Assembly (NCBI GenBank): GCA_026120035.1
Contig: JALRME010000001.1
Location: forward strand, 1,997,909 to 2,061,908
Reading direction: 5' to 3'
Length of the DNA: 64,000 nt
Origin: Coleophoma eucalyptorum
Taxonomy: Eukaryota > Ascomycota > Leotiomycetes > Helotiales > Dermateaceae
How positions within the stretch are numbered: position 1 is the first letter of the stretch; each line of letters begins with the position of its first letter. The position numbers and the translations under genes are program-made. Shown here one piece after another: positions 10,905-21,862 of this stretch. The notes under the pieces were generated by a model. The model searched no databases. It saw nothing but the letters and a program-made list of their open reading frames with translations, and was not told the DNA's origin.

Positions 10905-12755
10905 ATGAAGCTCGCCCCTGTTGTTGCTGCGGCGCTGTCCACCTTGACAGTTGCTAAGGCTTCTAACCTGACCGATTGTGAGTTTTGAGCTCTGAGGTAC
11001 AATTAGTGCAGTAGCTTACCATTTTGCAGCTGCACAGGATTTGTTCGACTATGCGATGAGCGTCAACGACATCCGATTTGATGCTTCCTACGGTTATGTC
11101 TGGTATCTTGACAACGGACCATGGTCAACGCGCTTTACAGCTTGGTATGTGCCGGGTTTGCTTCATCGGAATCAGGGCGATGATCTCAAAAACGCTGAAT
11201 TGGCTTTGAAGAATTTGTAAGACAGGCATAAATACTAGCATACAGTTCTATTCGACCCAATGAAACTAATTGGGGTGTGGCAGAATCAACGTTCAGATGA
11301 ACTATAATTATACTTCATACTGGTATGGCGACTTTAAGCTCTCTCCAGATGGTCAGTAGTTTTTATTGTGAGCAGTATTTTATGGCATTAACGACTTATC
11401 AGAACCAAACCCTACCTATGACTCAGATTTATATCCAGCAGAGATCTATGTATGTGAATATCCGGCAACCACTTGAAGATACATTCTGATATTAGCAGGC
11501 AACATATGATCCAAACTGGCGCGAATTTATTGGTTCACAGCTTGTTCAAATTGTGGAAGAGTTTGAAGACATTCTAGATCCTGAGATTGTCTCGGGGATT
11601 GAGACTGCTCTTGCATACGATGCCGTAGGAGCTATGCGCCGTAATGGAACGAATGCAGATGGAGATAATTTGATCCTCGCATATTCCAACCCTCAATACA
11701 TGCGAACACTCGTCGTTGGATGGATTGGGGCTCGTCTGAACAATCAGACATTCATTGATTTTGCCAATACCAAGGGAACCGAATTGTTGGAGCTCTTCAC
11801 TGCAAACGGAAGCAACACACTTGGGGAATACAACTGCCCTAATTACTACGGCGAGGATATTTGGGCGATCGCCTCTAACATCAAATACGGTCCCAAGAAT
11901 GCGACACTGACTACCAATGCAAAATATATCCTGACAGAAGTATGGAAAGATATTGCGGATCACTACAACCCATATCTTGGTAATATTGCCGGTCCATATG
12001 ATCGCGCGTACGCCCGAGACATGCCGACTCACTCAGGTATCCTTGGCCAATTTTGGTGGGGATTATTTGGCTATGAAAAGGCTCCATTGCCATGGAAAGG
12101 CAACGATGACTTCCGTTATGATGTTGCGCAAGGCGCTGCTTTTGCTCTCATAATGGACACTGTTGCAAGCCATATCTCCAACGCCACCCAGACAAAGCTT
12201 ATCACACCATTCGAGGGCGAGCGATTCCTCAACAAGACAATACGAGAAAGTCTTGACACCGATGTTGCTAGAACTGCCACCAGTTGGTTGAGTAAAACTC
12301 ATATGATCGGTGGCCAACAAGTTGCTGAGACTGTGAATCGTGGAAAACAATTCGTTCCTGCAATTGTTCACTGGGCTTCGGATCCATCTCATACTCCATT
12401 TCCGTATGGCGCATGGTTTTCGCTCTATCCGACTGCATCAACCATCGATGCCATTGCCGGCCCCAATACGCTTGATATCAGTTATCCAAACACAACCCAA
12501 GACGGCACCGATAGTTTCCAATTTATGCTCTCCGGTATTCCTCCAACCTGGACTCTAGCTGGAAACTTTATCGACGGATTCTCATCCCTGCCTTGTTTGA
12601 ACCTCAATGTTTCGGCTCCAGGGCTACAGGAGCTTGGAACTAACTACTGGCAGAATACAATCTACAACCATTACTACTATAATATAACTTATGTAGTACC
12701 TTCAAACTTTACCGGTACCCCCCGAATTAGCTTTGAGATGGAGTATACTTGTTAG
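10905..12755 (+). CDS. Secreted glycoprotein of unknown function, candidate carbohydrate-active protein
   Basis: Five exons (10905-10977, 11030-11216, 11284-11351, 11403-11449, 11499-12755) splice in frame to 543 residues. The first about 19 residues are a signal peptide (MKLAPVVAAALSTLTVAKA). The mature protein has many Asn-X-Ser/Thr sites, is rich in Trp and Tyr, and ends in Cys. Conserved-looking blocks are YGYVWYLDNGPWSTRF near residue 45, GEYNCPNYYGEDIWAI near 240 and GILGQFWWGLFGYEK near 310. The alternation of helical repeats with Trp/Tyr/Gly turns recalls (alpha/alpha) toroid enzymes, but I cannot name a family. Its neighbours, a sugar transporter and a GH43 enzyme, suggest a role in polysaccharide breakdown. 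That is inference. Exon phases all agree, so the gene looks intact. Confidence 0.8.
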
Positions 12756-14112
12756 CTGGATCCAACGCGAACGGGTGGCACATGAATTATAATAAAGCGG
12801 TTTCTCTGGGAAGGTCAACCCAATCTTACCGTGTTCAGGTTCTGTCATCAAGTTGTGTACAAAGTAGCCCCAACAGGATGTTTTGCTGATATAATTTTGT
12901 GTCAATTCTTGTAAATAATTTACAGCGCAACTGCTGTCACAGTCGCACCTTAAAAAAAATAGAAGATTTACTGTATTTGCCACTTGGCTGACACTTAGAG
13001 ATCATTACTATAAAGCTGTATTGAGCTGATTGGATTTCAGAATGTCGACATCTATCTGGGTAAATATAGAATCCTGCTTGCATCATAGGAGCGGGTCTGT
13101 CTTTAGCGTGTGATACTCACAAGGTGCAAATACTTATGTTCGCGTACTCTTTTGCAAATTAAGCGACGCAGCTTTTCTTGTCTCGTTGTATGCTGCCTTA
13201 TTCAATCTGACCTGAAGCTTCTTGAACAATTCCAAATTATTCAAACACCTCGGTTCTTGAAGTCTTCCCGATATCCCACAATATATTGTTTCCAGTATTG
13301 GCCTTGTTAGCACTCCTCGAGAAGCCCTTGCTGGCATCAGTATCTTAGGAGGCATTGATTTAGTCAGTGATCATATATTTTCCTCAAGGACAAAAGGCAA
13401 TAGCTTTGGTCCAAACACAAGGTTGATACTTAATACGATCAAATTATACTCTACTCGCTTGGTGGTCACGGGCTTAATAGTGTTTTATAGTTTCGCACTC
13501 CTGAGGAATTGAATTTTCATAGACATGCCGAGTATTCAACCTAGAGGCTCCAAGTGAGGTGTTGAAAGTAGTATATATAACTGATTTTTTCAGCCTAAGA
13601 TATGGCATTACTTTGAAATCAATTCGGACTAACGAATGCAAAGTAGGCTATCTAGGAGAGTTCCGAGAGGTCGAGAAAGCAAAAGCATGTAATCCAGGTA
13701 AAACATCACACAGTAAGCAGAATTACCATCGACAACCTCCATTGATACTTAAAAGGGTATTTCTATTAATTCTTAGCTTCGATAGAGTCTACTTACCTTT
13801 ACGGTTCCTGATAAGTCAATTCCACCCTGCCAAGACGTGATTCTTGGCACTTTACCTTCGTACGATTTTGGGAATAGGGCAAATTAAAATCAACTGAGAT
13901 CAAGTCTATAATCAAAAAAAAAACTCGAGATATAAGCGGCCAACGGATAAATCAAGAGCGATACGAACCCCGCAATCCCAGTACATTCTTGGCCTTTGGG
14001 AGGTTCGGGGGAAATACAGCCGGAGCCGTCTTGGCTTGCCGTCATTCATTTCTTAAATACTTAGTCAACACTGTTAACACATGGACTCTCTGCTTTGGCA
14101 CTGTTCAAATCA
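12756..14112. other. Long intergenic region between secreted protein and GH43
   Basis: About 1.36 kb, AT-rich. It carries the 3' end of the secreted-protein gene and the promoter of the GH43 gene. Short open frames on both strands have no family likeness, and no repeat structure was seen. Confidence 0.5.
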
Positions 14113-16010
14113 ATGACTATGTTACTTCTACAGCTTTGTGTTGGTCTATTGCTGGCTTCAACCGTCCGATCAAAATGGATTGTCCCAGGAGCAAGATGGC
14201 GCGATACCGAGGGCGACCTGGTAAATGCACATGCTGGATGTGTTACAATTGACAAAGAAAGCGGGAAATTCTGGTTGTTTGGGGAGTATAAAACTCAGGG
14301 CCAAACAGAAGGCGGTGGGGTTTCCGTATACAGTTCCGACGACCTTACAACTTGGGAATCTCACGGAATTGCTCTCCGTAAGTCGCATATGCATCGACTC
14401 TTTCCAAAGGTCTAAAGTTTCGTAGAACCAGTTAATGGTAGCGCATATATATCACCTAATAATATCATTCAGAGGCCAAAAGTGGTATATGCCGAAGCTA
14501 CAAATCAGTATCATGTAAGTCTCAGCAGACGCTATTGGATTTTGTGCTGCTAAGCGAGGTATAATCAGATGTGGTGGCACGCAGATAATTCTTCATATGG
14601 CTTGCTACTCCAAGGCTTCGCAACTTCCGACAACATCGCAGGACCGTACACCTTTGTGAATGCGACAGCACCACTAGGGAACTGGTCTCAAGACTTTGGC
14701 ATCTTTACTGATTACAAGGACGGCAGATCATACTCGCTATATTCAAATGGTGACCGCAAGGATGCTCGAGATGTTTACATCACGAGCTTCAATGAGGAAG
14801 TAACTGCACTCGACGAAGTTGTCTACAGGTTCGACAAGTTTGATCTGGAAGCACCAACGATCATCCAGACGGATCAAAGCTACTACGCCCTTATGAGCCA
14901 TAAAACCGGGTATAGACCAAATAGTAAGGAATCAGGACTGCTGATTACGAGTAAGAGGTCTGACTGAATACAATAGATGTAGTAGCATTTCGCGCCGACT
15001 CACTCAGTGGTCCTTGGTCTCAGCCATTCATAGTCGCTCCTCTTAACACTCGGACATTTAATTCTCAGTCAGGCTTCACACTAAAGATCAACGGGGCCAA
15101 GAAGACAACATATCTATATCTAGGTGATCAGGTATGATGCAATTCTCCAACAACTTTGAGTCGCTACTCAAAATTTATGCCACAGTGGGACTCAAACTCG
15201 CTCTGGGAGAGCAGATATATCTGGCTACCTATGGAAATTGACGATAATAAAAAAACATTAGAAATTGTCTGGTACGATGTTTACGATCTCAACATGTAAG
15301 TACAATTTGTTTGCGAACTTAAAACTCAATTGTAATTTGATTCTATAGCGAGACTGGTGAAGTGACACCAATTACCGGGAAGGAATATTACGCCAATGAA
15401 GCCAAAGTCAACGGATCTGCATTCAAACAAGAAGCAGTGAGTCTAACTTTTATATCAGTGTCTGCTAAAACTATTGACATTTAGTGTAATAGAACTTCGC
15501 AAGCACCGGCATTATTGCCACAGGAATCTACGGAAATGACAGCAAAGTGACATTCGAGGGCATTGAGGGAACTGGAAAACCCCAATGGGTATCATTCTAC
15601 TACCAGAGTGAGCTTTACATTTAGACTTAAAGCGATGGTGATTTTACTGATACAAGTAACTTAGATATTGATGATATGGGTTTTGGAGACCAACGTAAGT
15701 ATTACACAGAGCCTTTATTTTTGTGGAAACCGACTGACTCGGCCTTTCTACAGCTGGTGGCACTCCAGATCGTATCGGTGGTAGTTGGCAACTCCGTCGT
15801 ATCAGCAGCGTTGTAGTAAATGGTGACGTGTCGAAAGTAGAGACTTTGTATCAGCGGGATACTCACAAGGGTATCATTCTCTCTGCGCCGCTTCAGCTGA
15901 CTCTCAATAAGGGAGCAAATAACACAATCGCAGTTGGTGGCTTGTTCAATGGCTTTGATTATAAAGGATCAGATTTGGATCGTATTGTTGTTTACCCATC
16001 GGAGGAGTAG
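14113..16010 (+). CDS. Secreted GH43 glycosidase, exo-beta-1,3-galactanase-like (GH43_24 type)
   Basis: About eight to nine exons join in frame from the ATG at 14113 (an in-frame ATG at 14119 is equally plausible) to the TAG at 16008-16010. A signal peptide (MTMLLLQLCVGLLLASTVRS) precedes WIVPGARWRDTEGDLVNAHA, which matches the start of the GH43 galactanase subgroup (D-G-x-x-x-N-A-H). GGGVSVYSSDDLTTW, QRPKVVY, MWWHAD, GIFTDYKDG and SRYIWLP follow in the order seen in that group. The C-terminal about 130 residues, from NFASTGIIATG to LDRIVVYPSEE, look like a CBM35/CBM6-type beta-sandwich. Such enzymes release galactose or galactobiose from type II arabinogalactan side-chain backbones. Subfamily members use an unusual catalytic base, so residues were not assigned. 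It sits beside a LAC12-like transporter. Confidence 0.82.
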
Positions 16011-16472
16011 CAGCAGTAGCTTCGATATGGGCTCTTGCAAGCTGATGATAGAATTGCTACTTGCATCATGAATGTAAGGGAGCCTTGTAATACAGGTTTC
16101 CAACACCAATGTATTTACAGAGCTGGAAGAATCTGAAAACACTCTGCAACCGTTGACATGCAGTTGCATTCCATGAAACTCTACAACTAGCCTGCCGTGG
16201 CAATGACATTTGGTCTAATGTACTTGTACGCTTATATTAAATCTAGACTGGTTAAAACTATCTAATAAAAGATGTCCTTGTTCGCATACTTTAATCTTGT
16301 CTTCTATTCAAGAAACGCAAGCCTGCTATGAGCGATTCATTATTCAACTCTTTGAGCTATGACTCTGAACAATGAAGCATCCCTAGTATAGTGCCAGCCT
16401 TCCCATTGCCTTTTCACTTGGGTTGACTAACAAGGGGACCAAGACCTGCTTCAAGAATTATAGTATGTTCTT
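16011..16472. other. Convergent intergenic region
   Basis: This holds the 3' ends of the GH43 gene (plus) and the Dal5-type permease (minus). Nothing else was recognised. Confidence 0.55.
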
Positions 16473-18443
16473 CTAGTAAAAGTGTCTGAACATGGGATTA
16501 CTCGCTCCCTCTGTCAAAACCTCAGTCGGTACATCTTTCGATTGCCAGTTAACACCCTGCTCCTTGTTTCGGCGCGCGTTATCCCAAGACATCCAGAACC
16601 GTAAGGATACAACAATAATAAGACATAGAGCTTCGACCGCTGCGCTGATGGCCAGTGGAACCTTATATGCAGGGGAAAATTTATCAAGGAAGATATTTGC
16701 GCTGACGATGCCTCCCATGTTGGCGAGAAATGCTAGGAAAAGCACGCAGATAAGCTTCCTTACGGTCGTATAGAACTGGGAATCGGATATATACTTACTG
16801 AAGGCCCCAACGCGGAATGCTCGACCATCCTCTGTGGGATCGTTACATTGATGCCAGGTGTGAAACAGAACACTAGGAGTAAAGGCACCACATGTGATAA
16901 GGAATGTTGCAAAATACCCTGCCCCAGTGGCGGACACGGGTAGACCAACAAGGATGAGGCATCCCACAAGCACGAAGACCAACGATGAAGCTAAGTGCAG
17001 CCCTCTTTCACGAAAGTGGTCCGATGACCAGGCTGTTATCAATAGGACGATGGTGCCGCAAACGTATGGAGCCACGGTGAACAGATTCGTTTTCACAACT
17101 GAAAAGCCAAAGCGACCAATGATTTGGGTAAGGAAATTCGACGCAACGGACGCCGTGATACCATAGCACATTGCTATATCATATGAGAATTAACATCGCA
17201 ATTGGGAAGGGAAGTTAAACGACGACTCACCTATGGCACTATAAACATAAAATTTCCAATCAGAAAGCGGCTTGAAGAAAGACTTCATCTGGAATTTAGT
17301 ATCTGTTTTCTCGCTTCCATCTTGAAGCATTCTGAGACGACCAACTTCCTTCTCGCGCTCCGTCAGGAATTTAGCTGAGGATATTGACCAGGGAAGTACC
17401 AGACCGACAAGGATTGCGAAGGCGACAGTAAAGGCTCCTTCGATCAGAAAGAGGATTTGCCATCCCCACAATTTCGAATTCATCTGAAAAACACCGTAGG
17501 CGATAAGCCTTGAAGTCTGGTTGTTAGTGTGATCTAACGGGGAAGAATGGAGCGTAGAAACGAGGAGCTGTAGTTGAAAATATAAAGTATTAAACTTACC
17601 CAGAAAAGGCGCCAGATAGAGCATTGCAAGAGTAGAACACAGCAATGCGTTTCCCCAGCTCCCCTCTTGTGTAAAAGGTGGTTAGGTAGTAAATCAGACT
17701 TGCGGCAAAACCTGCTTCAAAAGCTCCAAGCACTTCACCAGTGTCAGGATCGTAATTGAGTTTATTTGACGGTGAGAGGACCTACAAATCCGAATAACGA
17801 GCTGTGAAGCAAAGTTTTTTGCTGCTGCACTGATCATAGCCATAGCACCCCAGCCAATCATATAACCTGGGATGGTCCATTGGGGGCCGATCGTGCGGGT
17901 AAGCATGACGCCCGGAACCACCATCACGCAGAATGGGACATAAAAGACCGAAAGCATGATCGCATAACCATTTGCGGGGAAATTGAGGTCATCTGAAAAC
18001 TCATGTTAGAGTGCAATCTAGCATTTTGAGACACTGATCTAGTGAAGTAAAGACATACCCGTCATCCCATCCGATTTGGCATTAGAGACATTGTTTCGAT
18101 CAAGCGAGTTGAATAAATAGCACCCTGTATAGCCTTTGGTCAATTTTGGAATAGAGGTTTGCTAATTCTATAACTTACACCATATGAATGGCAATATCTA
18201 CGAGTATATCATCAGCATGCTAGGGAAATCATCCATGGAGGACACTCGAGGACTTACGTGTATGTCAAGTTTCCTTACAAGTCGCCGGCTCTCCTCTTTC
18301 GTGAAATGGTCGGCGGATAGGTCAACAACCTCAGTATCAGTAGCGGTCTGGTTTTTTGTGTAATCATCATATTTCCCAGACGTCATATTGTCGCTATGTT
18401 GACATTTGTCGCCGGTTTTGGATGAGGAGGTAGACGGATCCAT
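16473..18443 (-). CDS. MFS anion:cation symporter, Dal5/allantoate permease-like
   Basis: Multiple exons on the minus strand run from the ATG at 18443 (MDPSTSSSKTGDK) to the stop at 16473 and give about 505 residues. Conserved points are LPFIWWCYLFNSLDRNNVSNAK (TM1 and first loop), LTRTIGPQWTIPGYMIGWG, GAFEAGFAASLIYYLTTFYTRGELGKRI (TM4-5), WGWQILFLIEG and the late NMGGIVSANIFLDKF. These are diagnostic of the Dal5/TNA1 family, which carries allantoate, ureidosuccinate, nicotinate, small peptides and other amino-acid-like acids. The fourth intron from the end is 66 nt, divisible by three and free of in-frame stops (16733-16798), and the spliced form restores the family sequence AFTFLANMGG. It is divergent from a FAD amine oxidase gene over 376 bp rich in GATA sites, so joint nitrogen control is likely. 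Confidence 0.88.
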
Positions 18444-18819
18444 TTCGTGATAAACAAAAAGCGACCATCTTTGACAGCGAACGAACCTGTATATAGTGTA
18501 CGTTCTCCATCCCTTCGACGCTCTCTGTACGCTTATCAAATCAAAGATAAGTAAATGCAGATCATGCAATAAGAGGTCCATGTTTCTCCGCATCTATCAA
18601 GTTGTGCTATCACGCCATACTGGGGTCAGAACGGGCAAGGCGATAAGCACCATGAAGCACCGGAAGAACCCTTTTTGTAGCCCGGAGGAATCCGTCACAG
18701 GACTCTACCTACCATTTCGTCTCGGAAGCGACTTGTGCAGAACAACAATTGATACTTATCGCATCTTCTTTGTCTGCCTTATAATTTTTCCAACAATTGC
18801 GCAGGAAACAGCTCCTATA
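18444..18819. promoter_or_regulatory. GATA-rich divergent promoter (permease / FAD amine oxidase)
   Basis: Six matches to HGATAR, the binding core of AreA/NIT2-type nitrogen GATA factors, lie between 18533 and 18761: TTATCA 18533, AGATAA 18545, CTATCA 18594, CTATCA 18607, CGATAA 18641 and TTATCG 18756. About one is expected by chance in a stretch this long. The arrangement fits control of both genes by nitrogen availability. Occupancy is not shown by sequence. Confidence 0.5.
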
Positions 18820-20880
18820 ATGACTACTCCCACAAGCAAAATTGCCATTGTTGGTGCCGGGGTCTTCGGACTCTCCACTGCGCTACATCTTGCAAAGAAT
18901 GGTGTGCTCATATGCCCGGGATTCCAAATTTAGTGCTAATGGGATGAAATTAGGATACAAAAATGTGACAGTGTTTGACTACCAACCTTACGACATAAAT
19001 GAGTATAGTCCAGAAAAGGGGTAATGGCTTTCTCAAGCAAATAGGAGCCACGCTGACACTCATCTATTCAGATGTGACTCCGCATCTTCTGACGTGAACA
19101 AAATCTATCGCTGCTCCTACGGCAATGAGGTCGAGTATCAGGATCTTGCATTCTCTGGTCGTCCGATTTGGCTTGAATGGAACCAAATGATAGCTTCGAC
19201 ACCTATTAGGGAGCTACCAAAAGGCCTTACTCCAGATACGAAGCTTTTCGTGCCCTGCGGATGGTTAAGATTCTCCAAGGAGTCAGAATTGAGCCAATAT
19301 GACAAAGAATGCTTAGTCGAATTAGAAAAGGCAGGCTTGCGACACTGGCAGCATGTTATTGTAAGCCATTGAAATCAGATTTGAAAGCTCGTGGCTGAAC
19401 GTATTTTCAGGGAAACACAGAGGATATGCAGCGGTTGAAAGAGAAAGATAGTAAACAGCCAGATGCAAAGTGGGATGCAAAGCTTGACCTCCATCGTGGT
19501 TTTCAGCAAGGAAAATTGGCAGCTTTTCTAGATACCTCTGCTGGTTTCACATATGCTGATAAGGTGAGTTAATACTTGAAAACAGCAGGCATATCCAACC
19601 TGACCTAACAATTTAGGCATGTATCTGGGCCCGCCATCTCTGCCAGAAAGCCGGGGTTCGATTCGTCCTTGGTACAGAAGGCAAACTTGATGAGCTCATC
19701 ATCGAGGGAACTGGAGATGCAAAGCAAGTCAAGGGTTTGAAGACAGCAGACGGGATCCAGCATTATATGGATGTTACCATCGTCGCTTGTGGCGGCTGGA
19801 CACCCAGTGTGGTTCCGGAGGTAGAAGGGGTACTGGAAACAACTGCCGGATCTGTAGTCTCATTTCAGCTACCCAAGGACCGAAAGGATCTATGGGATAA
19901 GGTAGGAGATTTGCTTCGCAGCTTCCTTTTACCCTTATCATTGTCTTATCATTCAATCGGGCTTACGTATCCTTTAGTTTTCTCCAGAGAACTTCCCTGT
20001 ATGGGCGTATGGCGTAACAGGACATCACAGCCCAGAGTATGGTGGTAAGAGATATCTTAGTATACTCCGACTTTTGGCCAGGCTGAATATTCGTGATAGG
20101 ATTCTATGGATTCCCTAGGACTCCTGATGGAAAGATTAAAATCGGCTGTGAGTTCACTTATGGCATGTTGGTCTCTTCTGAAACTGACTGAAATTCAAGA
20201 TCGGGGCCGGAAGTGGACCAATTATCAATCAAATCCAAAAACCAACAAGTGAAATGCCCTACCTATAATGGATATATTCATCTGGCTGACTGTACTATAG
20301 GCGTATATCAGTGCCTGTAACAAAATACACTGAGGCAAAAGTCGAAAATCTTCCTCAAAAGGCATTGAAAAATTTAAAACAGCTCGTTGGGGAGATGTTC
20401 CCAGAGCTCGCGGTACGTAAGGGATGAACGGCGTCTTTGATTGTAACTAACGAAATATCTTGTTCTAGGAACTTGGCATTTCAGACACTAGATTATGTTG
20501 GTATACTGACTCTTTGGATAATTCTTTCGTTATCGACTACGTTCCTGGCTATAATCAAAGTTTGTTTGTTGCTTCAGGTGGCTCAGGACACGGTTTCAAG
20601 TTCCTACCTGTGCTAGGCAAGGTACGGCACCCATCTTCCCAATCTTATATGATAACTTCGCTAATAGACATAGCACGTTGTCAATCAACTTGAGCGCAAA
20701 CCCGATCAGTTCACGAATATTTGGAAGTGGCGTACTGGCGCTCCCGGCTCTGATATGAATGGACTAAGCGAGGGAGAATTGTCTGGACGCAATCTGGCAA
20801 GCCTTGAGATGGCCGAACAGAAAGATTGGCAATGGAAGGATAAAGAATCAGGTGTTACAAACCTAAAGGGTTTGCTCTAG
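18820..20880 (+). CDS. FAD-dependent amine oxidase, sarcosine / fructosyl-amino-acid / pipecolate oxidase superfamily
   Basis: About ten exons join from the ATG at 18820 ([20 protein letters not shown]) to the TAG at 20878-20880 and give about 505 residues. The N-terminal Rossmann motif GAGVFGLS binds FAD. The C-terminal RLCWYTDS contains the cysteine that in this superfamily is linked covalently to the flavin, and [14 protein letters not shown] closes the active site. [10 protein letters not shown] is the second conserved FAD-domain block. Members oxidise secondary amines such as sarcosine, Amadori products (fructosyl amino acids), pipecolate or saccharopine to hydrogen peroxide and the free amine or imine. 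The substrate cannot be fixed here. No C-terminal SKL-type peroxisomal signal is seen (the end is KGLL). It is divergent from a Dal5-type permease and converges with a racemase-like gene 30 bp away. Confidence 0.87.
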
Positions 20881-20910
20881 ATTTTAAATTGGTTTAACAA
20901 GCAGTATGCT

Positions 20911-21862
20911 TTAAGATTTACGATGATCCTGGGGAACTGCACCATCATAGAGCCATTTCCCAAGCGTGAGGATATCCCAGACCCTTCTTCCAGTAGCTTT
21001 CTCGACTGCGTGAGTAAATGGAGGCATGTTGGTGCATTCCAGCACAATAGCTTTAACTTTAGGATGCCCAGCAACCAGAGCTCGGGCTGCAGCCAGAACT
21101 TCTGCTTCCATGCCTTCATAATCGTCTAAGTACATGTAAGTAAATTTCAATTTATATGGAATAAGACCATCGGTACACTTACACGGTATACGTTCCGCGA
21201 GAACTCCCTTAAATATCGCCGTTTCGGGGTCTTCAGGTAGACCATATACTGGCGTGTCTGGATGCGCTCCGACACTGGTCAAATGTTTCTCTGTCTGCAT
21301 TTCAAAATCCCCGATTTAGCTTTTAAGTCTTGAATAGCCCATACAATAGGTTTGATGCCATGATACTCACAAGAGATGACTTCTTAAAGGTGATAACCCC
21401 AACAGATTCCTTACTGTCTTCCCCTGGAAAGAAACTCTGCTGTAACCAAGCCACCTGCACGAGACTTGAGGTTCCCATGTATGGTATTCTCTGAGCGAGT
21501 AAGGGGTGCATAGTAGCCAACTAAATTGCCCACGAATCAGTCTTTAGTCATAAATCGTATTCAAGTATGATTGGTCAATAAGAAAATCCATTCGGCAAAA
21601 TTCAGAGACATACGAATCCACAGCTCGTGACAAAACAAACGCATCCTTCCTCTCTCATTTTCTCTGCTTCTCTCACAAAAGCATCAACTAACTCCATTCC
21701 CCAACCTCCACCAACGACAAGTGAACTTGTCGCTTCTTCGACAACCCTGATGATGACGGGGATATCACCCCATGATTTTGGATGCCCTACATCACCTGGG
21801 GGGCGAGGAAATGTGGTCTTGAGCTGAAGGACTCCGAGCTTGGGCGTCTTTTGCAAGGACAT
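20911..21862 (-). CDS. Aspartate/glutamate racemase superfamily protein
   Basis: Four exons on the minus strand from the ATG at 21862 (MSLQKTPKLGVLQLKTTFPR) to the stop at 20911 give about 242 residues. Two cysteines in the expected places, in FVTSCGFLA (about residue 81) and VLECTNMPP (about 202), correspond to the paired catalytic thiols of the Asp/Glu/hydantoin racemase fold. GVLQLKTTFPRPPGDVG near the start binds substrate carboxylate in related enzymes. Racemase, decarboxylase or isomerase activity are all possible. The third intron (57 nt, 21126-21182) is a multiple of three without stops, but splicing it restores RIPYDYEGMEAEV, so removal is the likely norm. Its 3' end faces the FAD amine oxidase stop codon at 30 bp, implying overlapping 3' UTRs and linked function in amino-acid catabolism. 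Confidence 0.82.
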
